Below, piece by piece: positions 57,131-64,000 of a DNA stretch of 64,000 bases (within the stretch, counting starts at the first letter, position 1; each line of letters begins with the position of its first letter). The DNA comes from Candidatus Saccharimonadales bacterium (GTDB taxonomy: Bacteria; Patescibacteriota; Saccharimonadia; Saccharimonadales; Saccharimonadaceae): NCBI GenBank assembly GCA_035697325.1, contig DASSDB010000004.1, positions 62,001-126,000 on the forward strand, given 5' to 3'. Both the position numbers and the translations under genes were made by a program. The notes beneath the pieces are model-generated. The model searched no databases, was not told where the DNA came from, and saw only the letters and a program-made list of their open reading frames with translations.

Positions 57131-59650
57131 ATGCTTTACTACACAAAAACTGTAAAACAAATCCTCAAAGAATTTGATACCTCTGAAGTGGGTCTCGCGA
57201 ATAGTGACGCTGCTGAACGGCTCTCTAAATATGGTCGTAACGCAATCAGGGTCCGCGGCGAACCGCTTTGGCGCAAACTCATCGAACCGTTTGCCAATGT
57301 GTTTATGGCGGTCCTCTTCATCGCTGTGATCATCAGTATTTACCACCACGCTATTTTGGATGCGCTGATTATTAGCATTATCATGCTCGCCAGCGCGACA
57401 ATTTACTATATTCAACGATTCTCAACTGAACGCATTCTTCGCTCTCTTCAAAAGCACAATACTCAAATGGTTGATATTTTTCGCGACGGGAAAGTGGTAC
57501 GGCTCGACTCTGAACAGCTTGTCCCAGGCGATATTTTCACCCTTAACGAAGGAGAGAAGGTACCTGCTGATGCACGAGTTCTAGTCAGTCAATCGCTTCG
57601 GGTGGATGAATCTCAACTTACAGGAGAATCGGTGCCTATCAGCAAACAAACCGATGCATTATCGGGAGAAAAAGAGGTTTATGAGCGAAGTAATATGCTC
57701 TTTCAGGGCTCTTTTGTTGTGGCTGGGGAAGTGCGTGCCATCGTGGTGGCAACGGGCAATGACACTGAATTTGGCCAGCTTGCTGCGCTTACTACCAATG
57801 TCTCTACACAAAGCCCTGTTCAGAAAAAAATTGACAAACTCATTTCGCAGATAATTGCTGTCGTAGGGGCAATCGCCCTTGTTGCCTTCGGGCTTGCCGT
57901 GAGCAGAGGGATGGATATCACAGAGAGCTTTCGCTTTGTCCTTGCGCTATCGGTAAGTGCAGTCCCGGAAAGCCTTCCTGTTGCTATATCGGTCGTTCTC
58001 GTATTAGGCATGCGCCGCATGGCAGCTAAAAAAGCTCTCATTACCGCAATGCGCTCTATTGAAACGATCGGTGTCGTTACCACGATTGCAACTGACAAAA
58101 CTGGTACACTCACAAAGAATCAGCTCACCGTTCAGGACACGTGGCGCCCCAAGGGTATTTCCACGCAACTTTTAGCTCATTATACTTCTTATGCCGTTAA
58201 CTATGCGGCTGAAAAAATGCACGATCCGCTCGATACAGCCATGGATATATTCGTAGAAGGAAAGGTGAAGCGTCCGTCGGCAAAACCTTTAAAGAGCCTT
58301 CCGTTCAACCAGGCATTCGCTATGAGCGGTAATCTGTGGCACAACGGCAGTACCTATACGCTTGCTATAAAAGGGGCACCCGAGCATGTACTTTCCCGCA
58401 GCGATCTTACTGAAGGCGAGCGCGAGAAGGCCAGCCTTGCACTTCATGAACTAACTGCCAGCGGTTATCGTGTGATCGCTATAGGTCATATGGAGCTTGT
58501 CAAACCGCTTAATGGCTTCGAAGATCTTCCCGCTAAAGCGGCGCTGGAGTTCGATGGCTTTTTAGCGGTTGCCGACGTGCTCCGCCCTGAAGCTAAAAAA
58601 GCCATCCATACTGCGCTTCGGGCCGGCGTTACTGTTCGGATGATAACGGGTGACCACTTTGAAACCGCATACCAGATAGCCAGGCAACTCGGTATGGTTC
58701 AGAGCAGAAACGAAGTCTTTGATAGTCGCCATATGAGTGTTATGAGTGATGAGGAGCTCCGAAGCAAGATTGATTCGATCCGCGTTTTCTCGCGCGTGAC
58801 ACCCGAACATAAATACCGTATTTTGACACTTCTCAAAGAAAAGAACATCACCGCCATGACAGGTGATGGCGTGAATGACGTACCCGCACTAACGAACGCG
58901 CACGTTGGAGTAGCCATGGGTAGCGGCGCACAAATTGCAAAAGATGCCGGCGACATCATCCTTATAGACGACAACTTCAAGAGTATCGTTGATGCCATGC
59001 ATGAAGGTCGCACCATTTACGCCAATATCCGCCGCATGCTCTTCTACTTGCTTTCGACTAACGCCGGGGAAGTAATAACGGCGATACTTTCACTTATCAT
59101 AGGTCTTCCTATTCCTCTTGTGCCTGTACAAATCTTATGGGTAAACTTGGTCACGGACACATCGATGGTAATTCCTTTAGGGTTAGAGCCTGGTGAGCGC
59201 ACGGCAATGACAAAAAAGCCGAATGCACCAAATGCTCCTATTTTAGGTAAATTCCTCATTTCGCGCATGATACTCGTCGCACTTACCATGGCACTTCTTA
59301 CCGTCGGGCTTTACGCGTACTATTCATTCAATTTCGATAACGAATATGGGCGCACAATCGCATTTTGTTCGCTCGTGGTCATGCAGTGGGCAAATGCCTT
59401 TAATACACGAAGTGATGATGAGTCACTCTTAAAAAGGCTGCGTGTCTTTAATGGCAAGTTTTATATCGGCCTCGCGATTGGAGTTAGCCTTCAGGCGCTC
59501 GCCGTGTTTGGGCCGCTTGCAAGCATTCTCCATGTCAGTTCGGTTGCGATAGGCGACTTGGCAATTACAGGCGCCATTGCATTCGTTATTCCTATATTTG
59601 TGGTTGAGGTTCATAAGCTTATTGGACGGCGCTTTCTTAAGCGACATTAG
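57131..59650 (+). CDS. P-type cation-transporting ATPase (P2 class)
   Basis: 839 residues from the ATG at 57131. D322 in ATDKTGTLTKNQLTV is phosphorylated; actuator loop DESQLTGESVPISK; nucleotide-binding domain and VRMITGDHFETAYQIARQLG; hinge MTGDGVNDVPALTNAHVGVA. The transport-site helix reads SAVPESLPVAISVVL, a PESLP variant of the PEGLP motif in calcium and sodium pumps. The C-terminal helices are complete. The ion is not determined. TGT-TATAAT ends 8 nt before this ATG, so the ATG at 57125 would precede the transcript. Confidence 0.93.
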   Translation: MLYYTKTVKQILKEFDTSEVGLANSDAAERLSKYGRNAIRVRGEPLWRKLIEPFANVFMAVLFIAVIISIYHHAILDALIISIIMLASATIYYIQRFSTERILRSLQKHNTQMVDIFRDGKVVRLDSEQLVPGDIFTLNEGEKVPADARVLVSQSLRVDESQLTGESVPISKQTDALSGEKEVYERSNMLFQGSFVVAGEVRAIVVATGNDTEFGQLAALTTNVSTQSPVQKKIDKLISQIIAVVGAIALVAFGLAVSRGMDITESFRFVLALSVSAVPESLPVAISVVLVLGMRRMAAKKALITAMRSIETIGVVTTIATDKTGTLTKNQLTVQDTWRPKGISTQLLAHYTSYAVNYAAEKMHDPLDTAMDIFVEGKVKRPSAKPLKSLPFNQAFAMSGNLWHNGSTYTLAIKGAPEHVLSRSDLTEGEREKASLALHELTASGYRVIAIGHMELVKPLNGFEDLPAKAALEFDGFLAVADVLRPEAKKAIHTALRAGVTVRMITGDHFETAYQIARQLGMVQSRNEVFDSRHMSVMSDEELRSKIDSIRVFSRVTPEHKYRILTLLKEKNITAMTGDGVNDVPALTNAHVGVAMGSGAQIAKDAGDIILIDDNFKSIVDAMHEGRTIYANIRRMLFYLLSTNAGEVITAILSLIIGLPIPLVPVQILWVNLVTDTSMVIPLGLEPGERTAMTKKPNAPNAPILGKFLISRMILVALTMALLTVGLYAYYSFNFDNEYGRTIAFCSLVVMQWANAFNTRSDDESLLKRLRVFNGKFYIGLAIGVSLQALAVFGPLASILHVSSVAIGDLAITGAIAFVIPIFVVEVHKLIGRRFLKRH

Positions 59651-59687
59651 TACCTGTACTATACCTAGATGATCTTTTTACATTCTA

Positions 59688-59816
59688 TTGCTTTTATATA
59701 GCCTTTGGGCGGGCATCAGTCCTCAGACCTACGAAGCCTACGATACTTCCTACGATGAGTTCTGGGCGAGACCGATATGTACGCTCTGCCTCCCGAAAGA
59801 AAGAGATAACACTTAA
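59688..59816 (+). CDS. Possible 42-residue protein with a CxxC
   Basis: A TTG-started frame ends GISPQTYEAYDTSYDEFWAR followed by PICTLCLPKERDNT. The composition and the CTLC pair look protein-like, and a terminator follows at 59823. There is no ribosome-binding site, and it may be the tail of a lost gene. The rest of 59651-59968 has a triple CCTACGA word, the terminator and a promoter but no other gene. Confidence 0.3.
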   Translation: MLLYSLWAGISPQTYEAYDTSYDEFWARPICTLCLPKERDNT

Positions 59817-59822
59817 AAAAGC

Positions 59823-59852
59823 AACGCCCCACCTGAAGTATTAGGCGGGGTT
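59823..59852 (+). terminator. Terminator before the penicillin-binding protein gene
   Basis: AACGCCCCACCT (59823-59834) pairs with AGGCGGGGTT (59843-59852), with two bulged bases, followed by CTTTCC. An extended -10 (TGA-TATAGT, about 59901-59909) for the next gene lies downstream. Confidence 0.7.
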
Positions 59853-59968
59853 CTTTCCTTGTAATTAGGTGTTATGTATTAAACTTTATGTCAAAAATAT
59901 GATATAGTAGCGAGGCGCATTAGTCATGCTACCTTAACAAGCAAACCTCGAAGGGATCCCCTAGAGAG

Positions 59969-62206
59969 ATGAAGCAAGCCATAGCCCTGATCATCCTTCT
60001 CGGACTGATCGCAGGCGGAATCTACGTCGGATACGAGTACTCGCAAGTCGACATCACTTCGCCTCCCAATACCGGCAAAGACTCGGTGGTGTATGCAAAG
60101 GACAACAAGGTCCTGGGCCACATCCGAGCCAGCGGGGGAACCCAGCTCAAAGACGAGGAAGTGTCGAGCCTCGTAAAACAGGCACACATGGCGGCCGAGG
60201 ACCGCGGGTTTTATACTCACGGTGCTGTTTCTTGGCCGCGCATGGCGTTCTCGGTTGTCACGAGCCTGGGATCCGCGGGTGGATCGACGATCGCCCAGCA
60301 ATACATCAAGAACGCTTTTTTGACGCGAGAGAAGAGCCTTGGTCGCAAGAGCAAGGAGATCATCTACGCGTACAAGCTGATGGACCAGTACACCCCCGAT
60401 CAAGTCCTCGTGAAGTATGTGAATACGATTCCATACGGACGAGGAACGTTCGGTGTCGAAGATGCTGCCAAGACCTGGTTTGGCATCTCCGCTACCGAGC
60501 TCAAGGATATCAATGACCCGTTGCAGGTGGCACGCGCCGCATTTCTTGCTGCGCTTGTTCAGCGGCAAGAGTTTTTTGCCGCCTCAAAGGATAAGCCGTC
60601 AAACCTCGTCAATATCGACGCCCTGAATGACAGGATACGATACGTCCTGGATGGACTCCGCAAGGTTGAAGGCGTCGATCAGAAGGACATGGTTCCCCAG
60701 GCAGTAATTGACAAGGCGAAGCAACTTTTGCCCTTGAAGGTTACCGATACCGTGAACGCCAGTGGTAGCTCGGCAGATACCGACCCGTATCTTCTGGACT
60801 ACGTAAAGGACTGGCTGACCGCCTGGCAGATTCAGGTTCTGAAAAACGACGGTATGAGTGACAGTGAGGCTACTGCTCAGGGTGAGAGTGCCAGCAAGGC
60901 GCTACTTGCTCGTGGTGGCCTCGCCATCCACACCTCGATCGACAGCAATCTCCAAAACTTGGTTGCCGAGGCTGTTCAAGCCAAGCTTCCAAAAACAGGC
61001 CTTTCCGCGGGTGTGGTGATTCTGGACCCACGAACAGGTGCTGTTGCCGCGATGTACGGCGGCAAAAACCACGTGAAGGACGGCTTCAACTACGCCCTCT
61101 ATGCCAATCGGCAGGTGGGCTCAACAATGAAGACAGTGGTGCTGGCGGATGCCGTCAGTCACGGCATTTCGGTGCAGTCGGTGCTTCCGGCGCCGGCCTA
61201 CATCAAGATCAATGGCGCAGAAATCTACAACGACGACAGGAAAGCTGCACCCGGTTGCAAGTTGAGCCTGGCCGACGCGATGGCAGTTTCGAACAACCCG
61301 GTGCACATCGAGTTGATCAGCGGAAAGATGGCGAGTTGCGACAACCCAGCCGCACTCTCGGATATCCCCGATTACCCGATAAGCCCGGCAAGTGTCGCCG
61401 CATTGGCCCACAAGTTGGGCGCCGACGACAGCCTTGTGCCCGGCAAAACGAGTCCGGCAAAACTGGATGAAGTACCGTCGCTTGCTCTTGGTGTTAGTTC
61501 GCTGACTCCGTTGAAGTTGGCCTCTATTGGTGGCACCTATGCCAACGGAGGGGTGCACAACAAACCGCACATCATCGACAAAATCGATGACAGCAACGAG
61601 GAGAACGTCTACGAAAACGAGACTCAGTCCAACCGTGTCCTGCAAGCCAAGCAAGCAGGTATTCTGAATCAGGTACTCACCGGTGTGTTCACCAAGGGTA
61701 CCGCACGCGGCGCTCAAGTGCAAGGCCATCCCCTGGCAGGGAAGACTGGTACTACCGACACCGACGCCTGGATGCTGGCCTACTCCGCAGTGGATCCGAA
61801 GAACGACGACACTCCCGCATACGTGTGTTCTGCCTGGGCAGGCTATGCCGACAACCGCACAACAAGTGCGCGTGGCGGCGATGTTTGGGGTGCTGATGTC
61901 GCGAAAATATGTCAGTACTTTTTTGCGGGGGCGCTCAAGGGAACTCCCACGGTCAATTTTCCCGCGGCCGACATGAACGCGGGCAAGGTGATCGGGCTTC
62001 AGCAAGAAAAACCGGTGGAGGCACCCAAGCCACAACCGACGACGGCCGAGCCGGCTAAGGCAAAGCCAACACCCACGACAACCGAGGAGGCGCCAACAAC
62101 GACGAAACGCAAACCGCCGGCAACGACGACCGAACAGTCGACCGTCACGCCTTCATCGCAGGGGGTCGTAACAGGTACGGTCGATCCGGGTCAATCAGTC
62201 GGCTAA
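59969..62206 (+). CDS. Class A penicillin-binding protein (transglycosylase/transpeptidase)
   Basis: 745 residues. One N-terminal helix (about 4-24); GT51 domain (about 45-230) with catalytic E77 in AAEDRGFYTHGAVSWPR and GGSTIAQQYIKN; transpeptidase domain (about 310-640) with S385/K388 in VGSTMK, SNN and GKTGT. The tail of about 90 residues is Thr/Pro/Ala-rich (TTTEEAPTTTKRKPP), as in actinobacterial PonA proteins. It builds and crosslinks peptidoglycan outside the membrane. GC-rich codons, GAGAG site, isolated gene: transfer from an actinobacterium is plausible. Confidence 0.93.
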   Translation: MKQAIALIILLGLIAGGIYVGYEYSQVDITSPPNTGKDSVVYAKDNKVLGHIRASGGTQLKDEEVSSLVKQAHMAAEDRGFYTHGAVSWPRMAFSVVTSLGSAGGSTIAQQYIKNAFLTREKSLGRKSKEIIYAYKLMDQYTPDQVLVKYVNTIPYGRGTFGVEDAAKTWFGISATELKDINDPLQVARAAFLAALVQRQEFFAASKDKPSNLVNIDALNDRIRYVLDGLRKVEGVDQKDMVPQAVIDKAKQLLPLKVTDTVNASGSSADTDPYLLDYVKDWLTAWQIQVLKNDGMSDSEATAQGESASKALLARGGLAIHTSIDSNLQNLVAEAVQAKLPKTGLSAGVVILDPRTGAVAAMYGGKNHVKDGFNYALYANRQVGSTMKTVVLADAVSHGISVQSVLPAPAYIKINGAEIYNDDRKAAPGCKLSLADAMAVSNNPVHIELISGKMASCDNPAALSDIPDYPISPASVAALAHKLGADDSLVPGKTSPAKLDEVPSLALGVSSLTPLKLASIGGTYANGGVHNKPHIIDKIDDSNEENVYENETQSNRVLQAKQAGILNQVLTGVFTKGTARGAQVQGHPLAGKTGTTDTDAWMLAYSAVDPKNDDTPAYVCSAWAGYADNRTTSARGGDVWGADVAKICQYFFAGALKGTPTVNFPAADMNAGKVIGLQQEKPVEAPKPQPTTAEPAKAKPTPTTTEEAPTTTKRKPPATTTEQSTVTPSSQGVVTGTVDPGQSVG

Positions 62207-62235
62207 GTAAAGGGTAGCGGATCTAATGCGCAAAA

Positions 62236-62266
62236 CCCCTCGTGAGCACCCAGGTGTCACGAGGGG
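62236..62266 (+). terminator. 14-bp hairpin after the penicillin-binding protein gene
   Basis: CCCCTCGTGAGCACC (62236-62250) pairs with GGTGTCACGAGGGG (62253-62266) with one bulge and a 2-nt remainder. No T-run follows. Confidence 0.7.
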
Positions 62267-62279
62267 CTATCCCTTGTTA

Positions 62280-63491
62280 TTATCTATTTACGTTACGCAG
62301 TGCATCAAGCGAAACAGCACCGTTCCGAGCGTATACTTTAGGCGAAACCTCGTCTTGACGTCGAATATGCTCGGTAATTTTTACGACTTTACGTGCCGTG
62401 TCCCAATCCTGAAAACTACCCTCAGGAGTATCTCCATTAAGTCCACTCTTTACAACTTCTCCATAGCCGTTATCGGTAAATTGTGTCTGCTCAAATAAAT
62501 GCTCAACAGCCTCTGGTATGGTAAGCGAATTACGTTGCAAGTCAACCACAACGGTATTTCGTTCACTCGTGTCAGGATCAACAAAGTCAAGCCGCACGCA
62601 CTTCTTATCATCAAGGCCTTTTCCGCCTTGCCACCGAAAAGGAAGTTCATAATGCATCCTCTCTGGAATAGTAGCCTGCTCATCAATAATTGTTGTCGTT
62701 CCGTGCACGATAAAACCGGTTTCAATTTCGGAAGGGAGCACCGAGTCGGCATATTTATATCTCTCGAGACTTAGCGTAGCATTACCTACATTTTTATATC
62801 GCTTACTTGCATAGAATGCCTGCTCAACATCAAGCCCAATACTAATAACATGTGGCCCAAGATCCTCAAGTGCGCCTCCTTCAAAAGCCGCAACTCGACC
62901 TTCGCCTTCTACGGTTCGGGCCTCTTCAATAGTAACCACTGCCGATTCCAGTCTCCCAAGCACATCCATTACTTCACCGAGTTTTTCGCGCATTGCCTTC
63001 CAAGCACCCTTTACGACATAATGCTCGTGCACATAAAGAGGGTCTGTATCGGCATCAATACCGTTAGCCTTTCGCTCGGCTTCAGCCTCAGCAATTGCAT
63101 CATCAACTTCTCGCATTTCTGAAATAGTGCGTACGGCTGGTTTGGGAACAACTACAAACCCAAGCAATCCTTTTCCCACTCTTCGCAGGTGCTGTTTAAT
63201 CGCGTCGACATGCATTTGTGGTATGAGGCTAAGATATGCCGAAATCGCCTCTGTACCGAGCGCTCTATCCGCTCGCTCACGACCCTCATATTCGTCCAAG
63301 CGGTATAAGACATCATGGGGCACACGAGCGGGGTCAATATCGCGTACTTCAAAAAGCTCTACCGGGCGGATCTCTTGCAAACCTTTTAGCGCACTACCGA
63401 AATGCTCTGTATTTGCACCACCCCCAAATACCTGAACCGATCGGTTCTCACGAGTATTGTTCATACGAGGACTCATTGCTTCTACAGACAT
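62280..63491 (-). CDS. Possible oxidoreductase, G6PD/Gfo-Idh-MocA-like
   Basis: 403 residues. A loose dinucleotide-binding start (QVFGGGANTEHFGSALKGL), FVVVPKPAVRTISEM, HEHYVVKGAWKAMREKLGEV and a Gly-Ala-Leu-Glu-Asp loop (FEGGALEDLGPHVISIG) followed by a large beta domain. This succession resembles glucose-6-phosphate dehydrogenase or Gfo/Idh/MocA proteins, with H-x-Y-x3-K at the place of the catalytic residues, but the GxGxxG is not perfect. AAGGAAAAG before the ATG. Substrate unknown. Confidence 0.55.
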   Translation of the reverse strand: MSVEAMSPRMNNTRENRSVQVFGGGANTEHFGSALKGLQEIRPVELFEVRDIDPARVPHDVLYRLDEYEGRERADRALGTEAISAYLSLIPQMHVDAIKQHLRRVGKGLLGFVVVPKPAVRTISEMREVDDAIAEAEAERKANGIDADTDPLYVHEHYVVKGAWKAMREKLGEVMDVLGRLESAVVTIEEARTVEGEGRVAAFEGGALEDLGPHVISIGLDVEQAFYASKRYKNVGNATLSLERYKYADSVLPSEIETGFIVHGTTTIIDEQATIPERMHYELPFRWQGGKGLDDKKCVRLDFVDPDTSERNTVVVDLQRNSLTIPEAVEHLFEQTQFTDNGYGEVVKSGLNGDTPEGSFQDWDTARKVVKITEHIRRQDEVSPKVYARNGAVSLDALRNVNR

Positions 63492-63666
63492 ACTTTTCCT
63501 TTTTGCCTATAAAGAACAGGCACCGTCTCACTTGAAAACGGATTCAGCCCTCTTTTGGCTCATTATTTTAGCATTAAAAAACGCCCTTCATGAGAGTGCA
63601 GAGCGCTGGCGCGGAGTGCGTTTCGTTCATATAGTAGATCAAACGCGTATGATATACAATAACTTT

Positions 63667-63963
63667 TTACGGGTTTTGTATATTTGAAGCAGGAGATTGC
63701 CCCATAGTTAGCTTTGGCCTTGGCCTTACGAACGCTAAAATAATCAATAGCATCACGCCCAGTACTACATAGCTTACACCAAATCCCAGCCACCAATCAC
63801 GAAGCTGTGTTGCAAGGATTTCGAGTGCAATGAGCAATTTATCTTGTACCGCCGGAGTAGCCGAGGCTGGCGCAAAAATAGATACACCGGCATGCAAGAG
63901 CCACACTTCAACGATTGAAAAGACGATGTTCGTAAGCCCGATAACGACAAGGAGCCATGCCAT
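63667..63963 (-). CDS. Two-helix membrane protein, possibly cut by the window edge
   Basis: 98 residues if it starts at the ATG at 63963: helices at about 3-25 and 58-82 with a short loop between and a basic tail. The frame stays open upstream to the window edge (VTKRAGVKR before the Met), so the true start may lie beyond 64000. No known motif. Confidence 0.55.
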   Translation of the reverse strand: MAWLLVVIGLTNIVFSIVEVWLLHAGVSIFAPASATPAVQDKLLIALEILATQLRDWWLGFGVSYVVLGVMLLIILAFVRPRPKLTMGQSPASNIQNP

Positions 63964-64000
63964 CCGTTTTACGCCTGCGCGTTTTGTTACGCTCCAAAAA

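Noticed and set aside
59701-59760. Triple CCTACGA repeat as a mini-array or iteron
   Set aside because: Three copies with uneven spacing (8 and 13 bp), in an open frame with protein character; no CRISPR or origin features nearby.
61121-62035. Minus-strand 304-codon frame inside the penicillin-binding protein gene
   Set aside because: Long antisense frames are expected in GC-rich coding sequence; the + strand product has all catalytic motifs.
1-64000. Alternative genetic code with UGA as glycine
   Set aside because: Many genes end naturally at TGA (PAP2 gene, 37803-38486, the leader peptide) and frames after TGA have no protein character, so the standard code fits.
1-64000. CRISPR arrays, insertion sequences or prophage
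   Set aside because: No regularly spaced repeats, transposase, integrase, terminase or capsid motifs were seen.

Overview
The window looks like a stretch of a Candidatus Saccharibacteria (TM7, Patescibacteria/CPR) chromosome. This is an inference from gene content: compact divergent housekeeping genes, a type IV pilin-like protein, an LPXTG-anchored surface protein, a class A penicillin-binding protein typical of a monoderm cell, and DnaX and RecR without their usual zinc-binding cysteines. UGA is used as a normal stop, so the code is standard and not the Gly-UGA code of SR1/Gracilibacteria. No rRNA, CRISPR array, IS element or prophage is visible. The only tRNA is tRNA-Trp(CCA).

Layout. 1-7.2 kb: an MFS exporter, a decayed regulator/exporter pair, and a four-gene response regulator - histidine kinase - MacB-type ABC module. 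7.4-14.6 kb: a frameshifted NUDIX gene, a DUF475 membrane protein, an LPKTG-anchored PKD protein, a P-loop kinase, a YgjP-type peptidase, a sensor kinase and a glycosyltransferase. 14.6-33.7 kb: secE, nusG, rplK, rplA, rplJ and rplL in their classical order and all on the + strand, but split into four pieces (secE-nusG, rplK, rplA, rplJ-rplL). The inserts between them are a substrate-binding-protein/sensor-kinase/CheY unit, a NUDIX-Ku-LigD end-joining operon, a thymidylate module (thyA, folA, dcd-like, tmk) and several small orphan genes. 33.8-38.9 kb: a threonine-dehydratase-like gene behind what looks like a complete isoleucine leader-peptide attenuator, then a pilin, a conserved CPR protein, a DUF2797 protein and more orphan genes. 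38.9-46.9 kb: replication, recombination and translation genes (dnaX, dnaB, ybaB, recR, an nrnA-like gene, cysS) with a PMT-like glycosyltransferase. 46.9-64 kb: an AI-2E permease, lipid enzymes, yajQ, an ABC exporter, a second regulator-kinase-ABC module parallel to the first, a GreA-like factor, a P-type ATPase, a penicillin-binding protein and an oxidoreductase.

Two expression modes show up by eye. Many AT-leaning core genes have a -10 hexamer (often extended, TGnTAnnnT) only 6-9 nt before the ATG and no Shine-Dalgarno, which predicts leaderless mRNAs. A second set of genes with visibly GC-richer codon choice (starting near 20.7, 25.2, 26, 27, 31.3, 35.7, 37.8, 38.6 and 60 kb) mostly has strong Shine-Dalgarno sites, frequent GTG starts and long, nearly perfect hairpins at the 3' end, as if it came in as self-contained cassettes.

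The strongest candidates for something undescribed are the isoleucine attenuator before the ilvA-like gene, the leaderless promoter architecture (including a symmetric divergent pair sharing one -10 octamer), the GC-rich cassette set, and a structured leader carrying an anti-Shine-Dalgarno-like octamer at about 24.9-25.17 kb.
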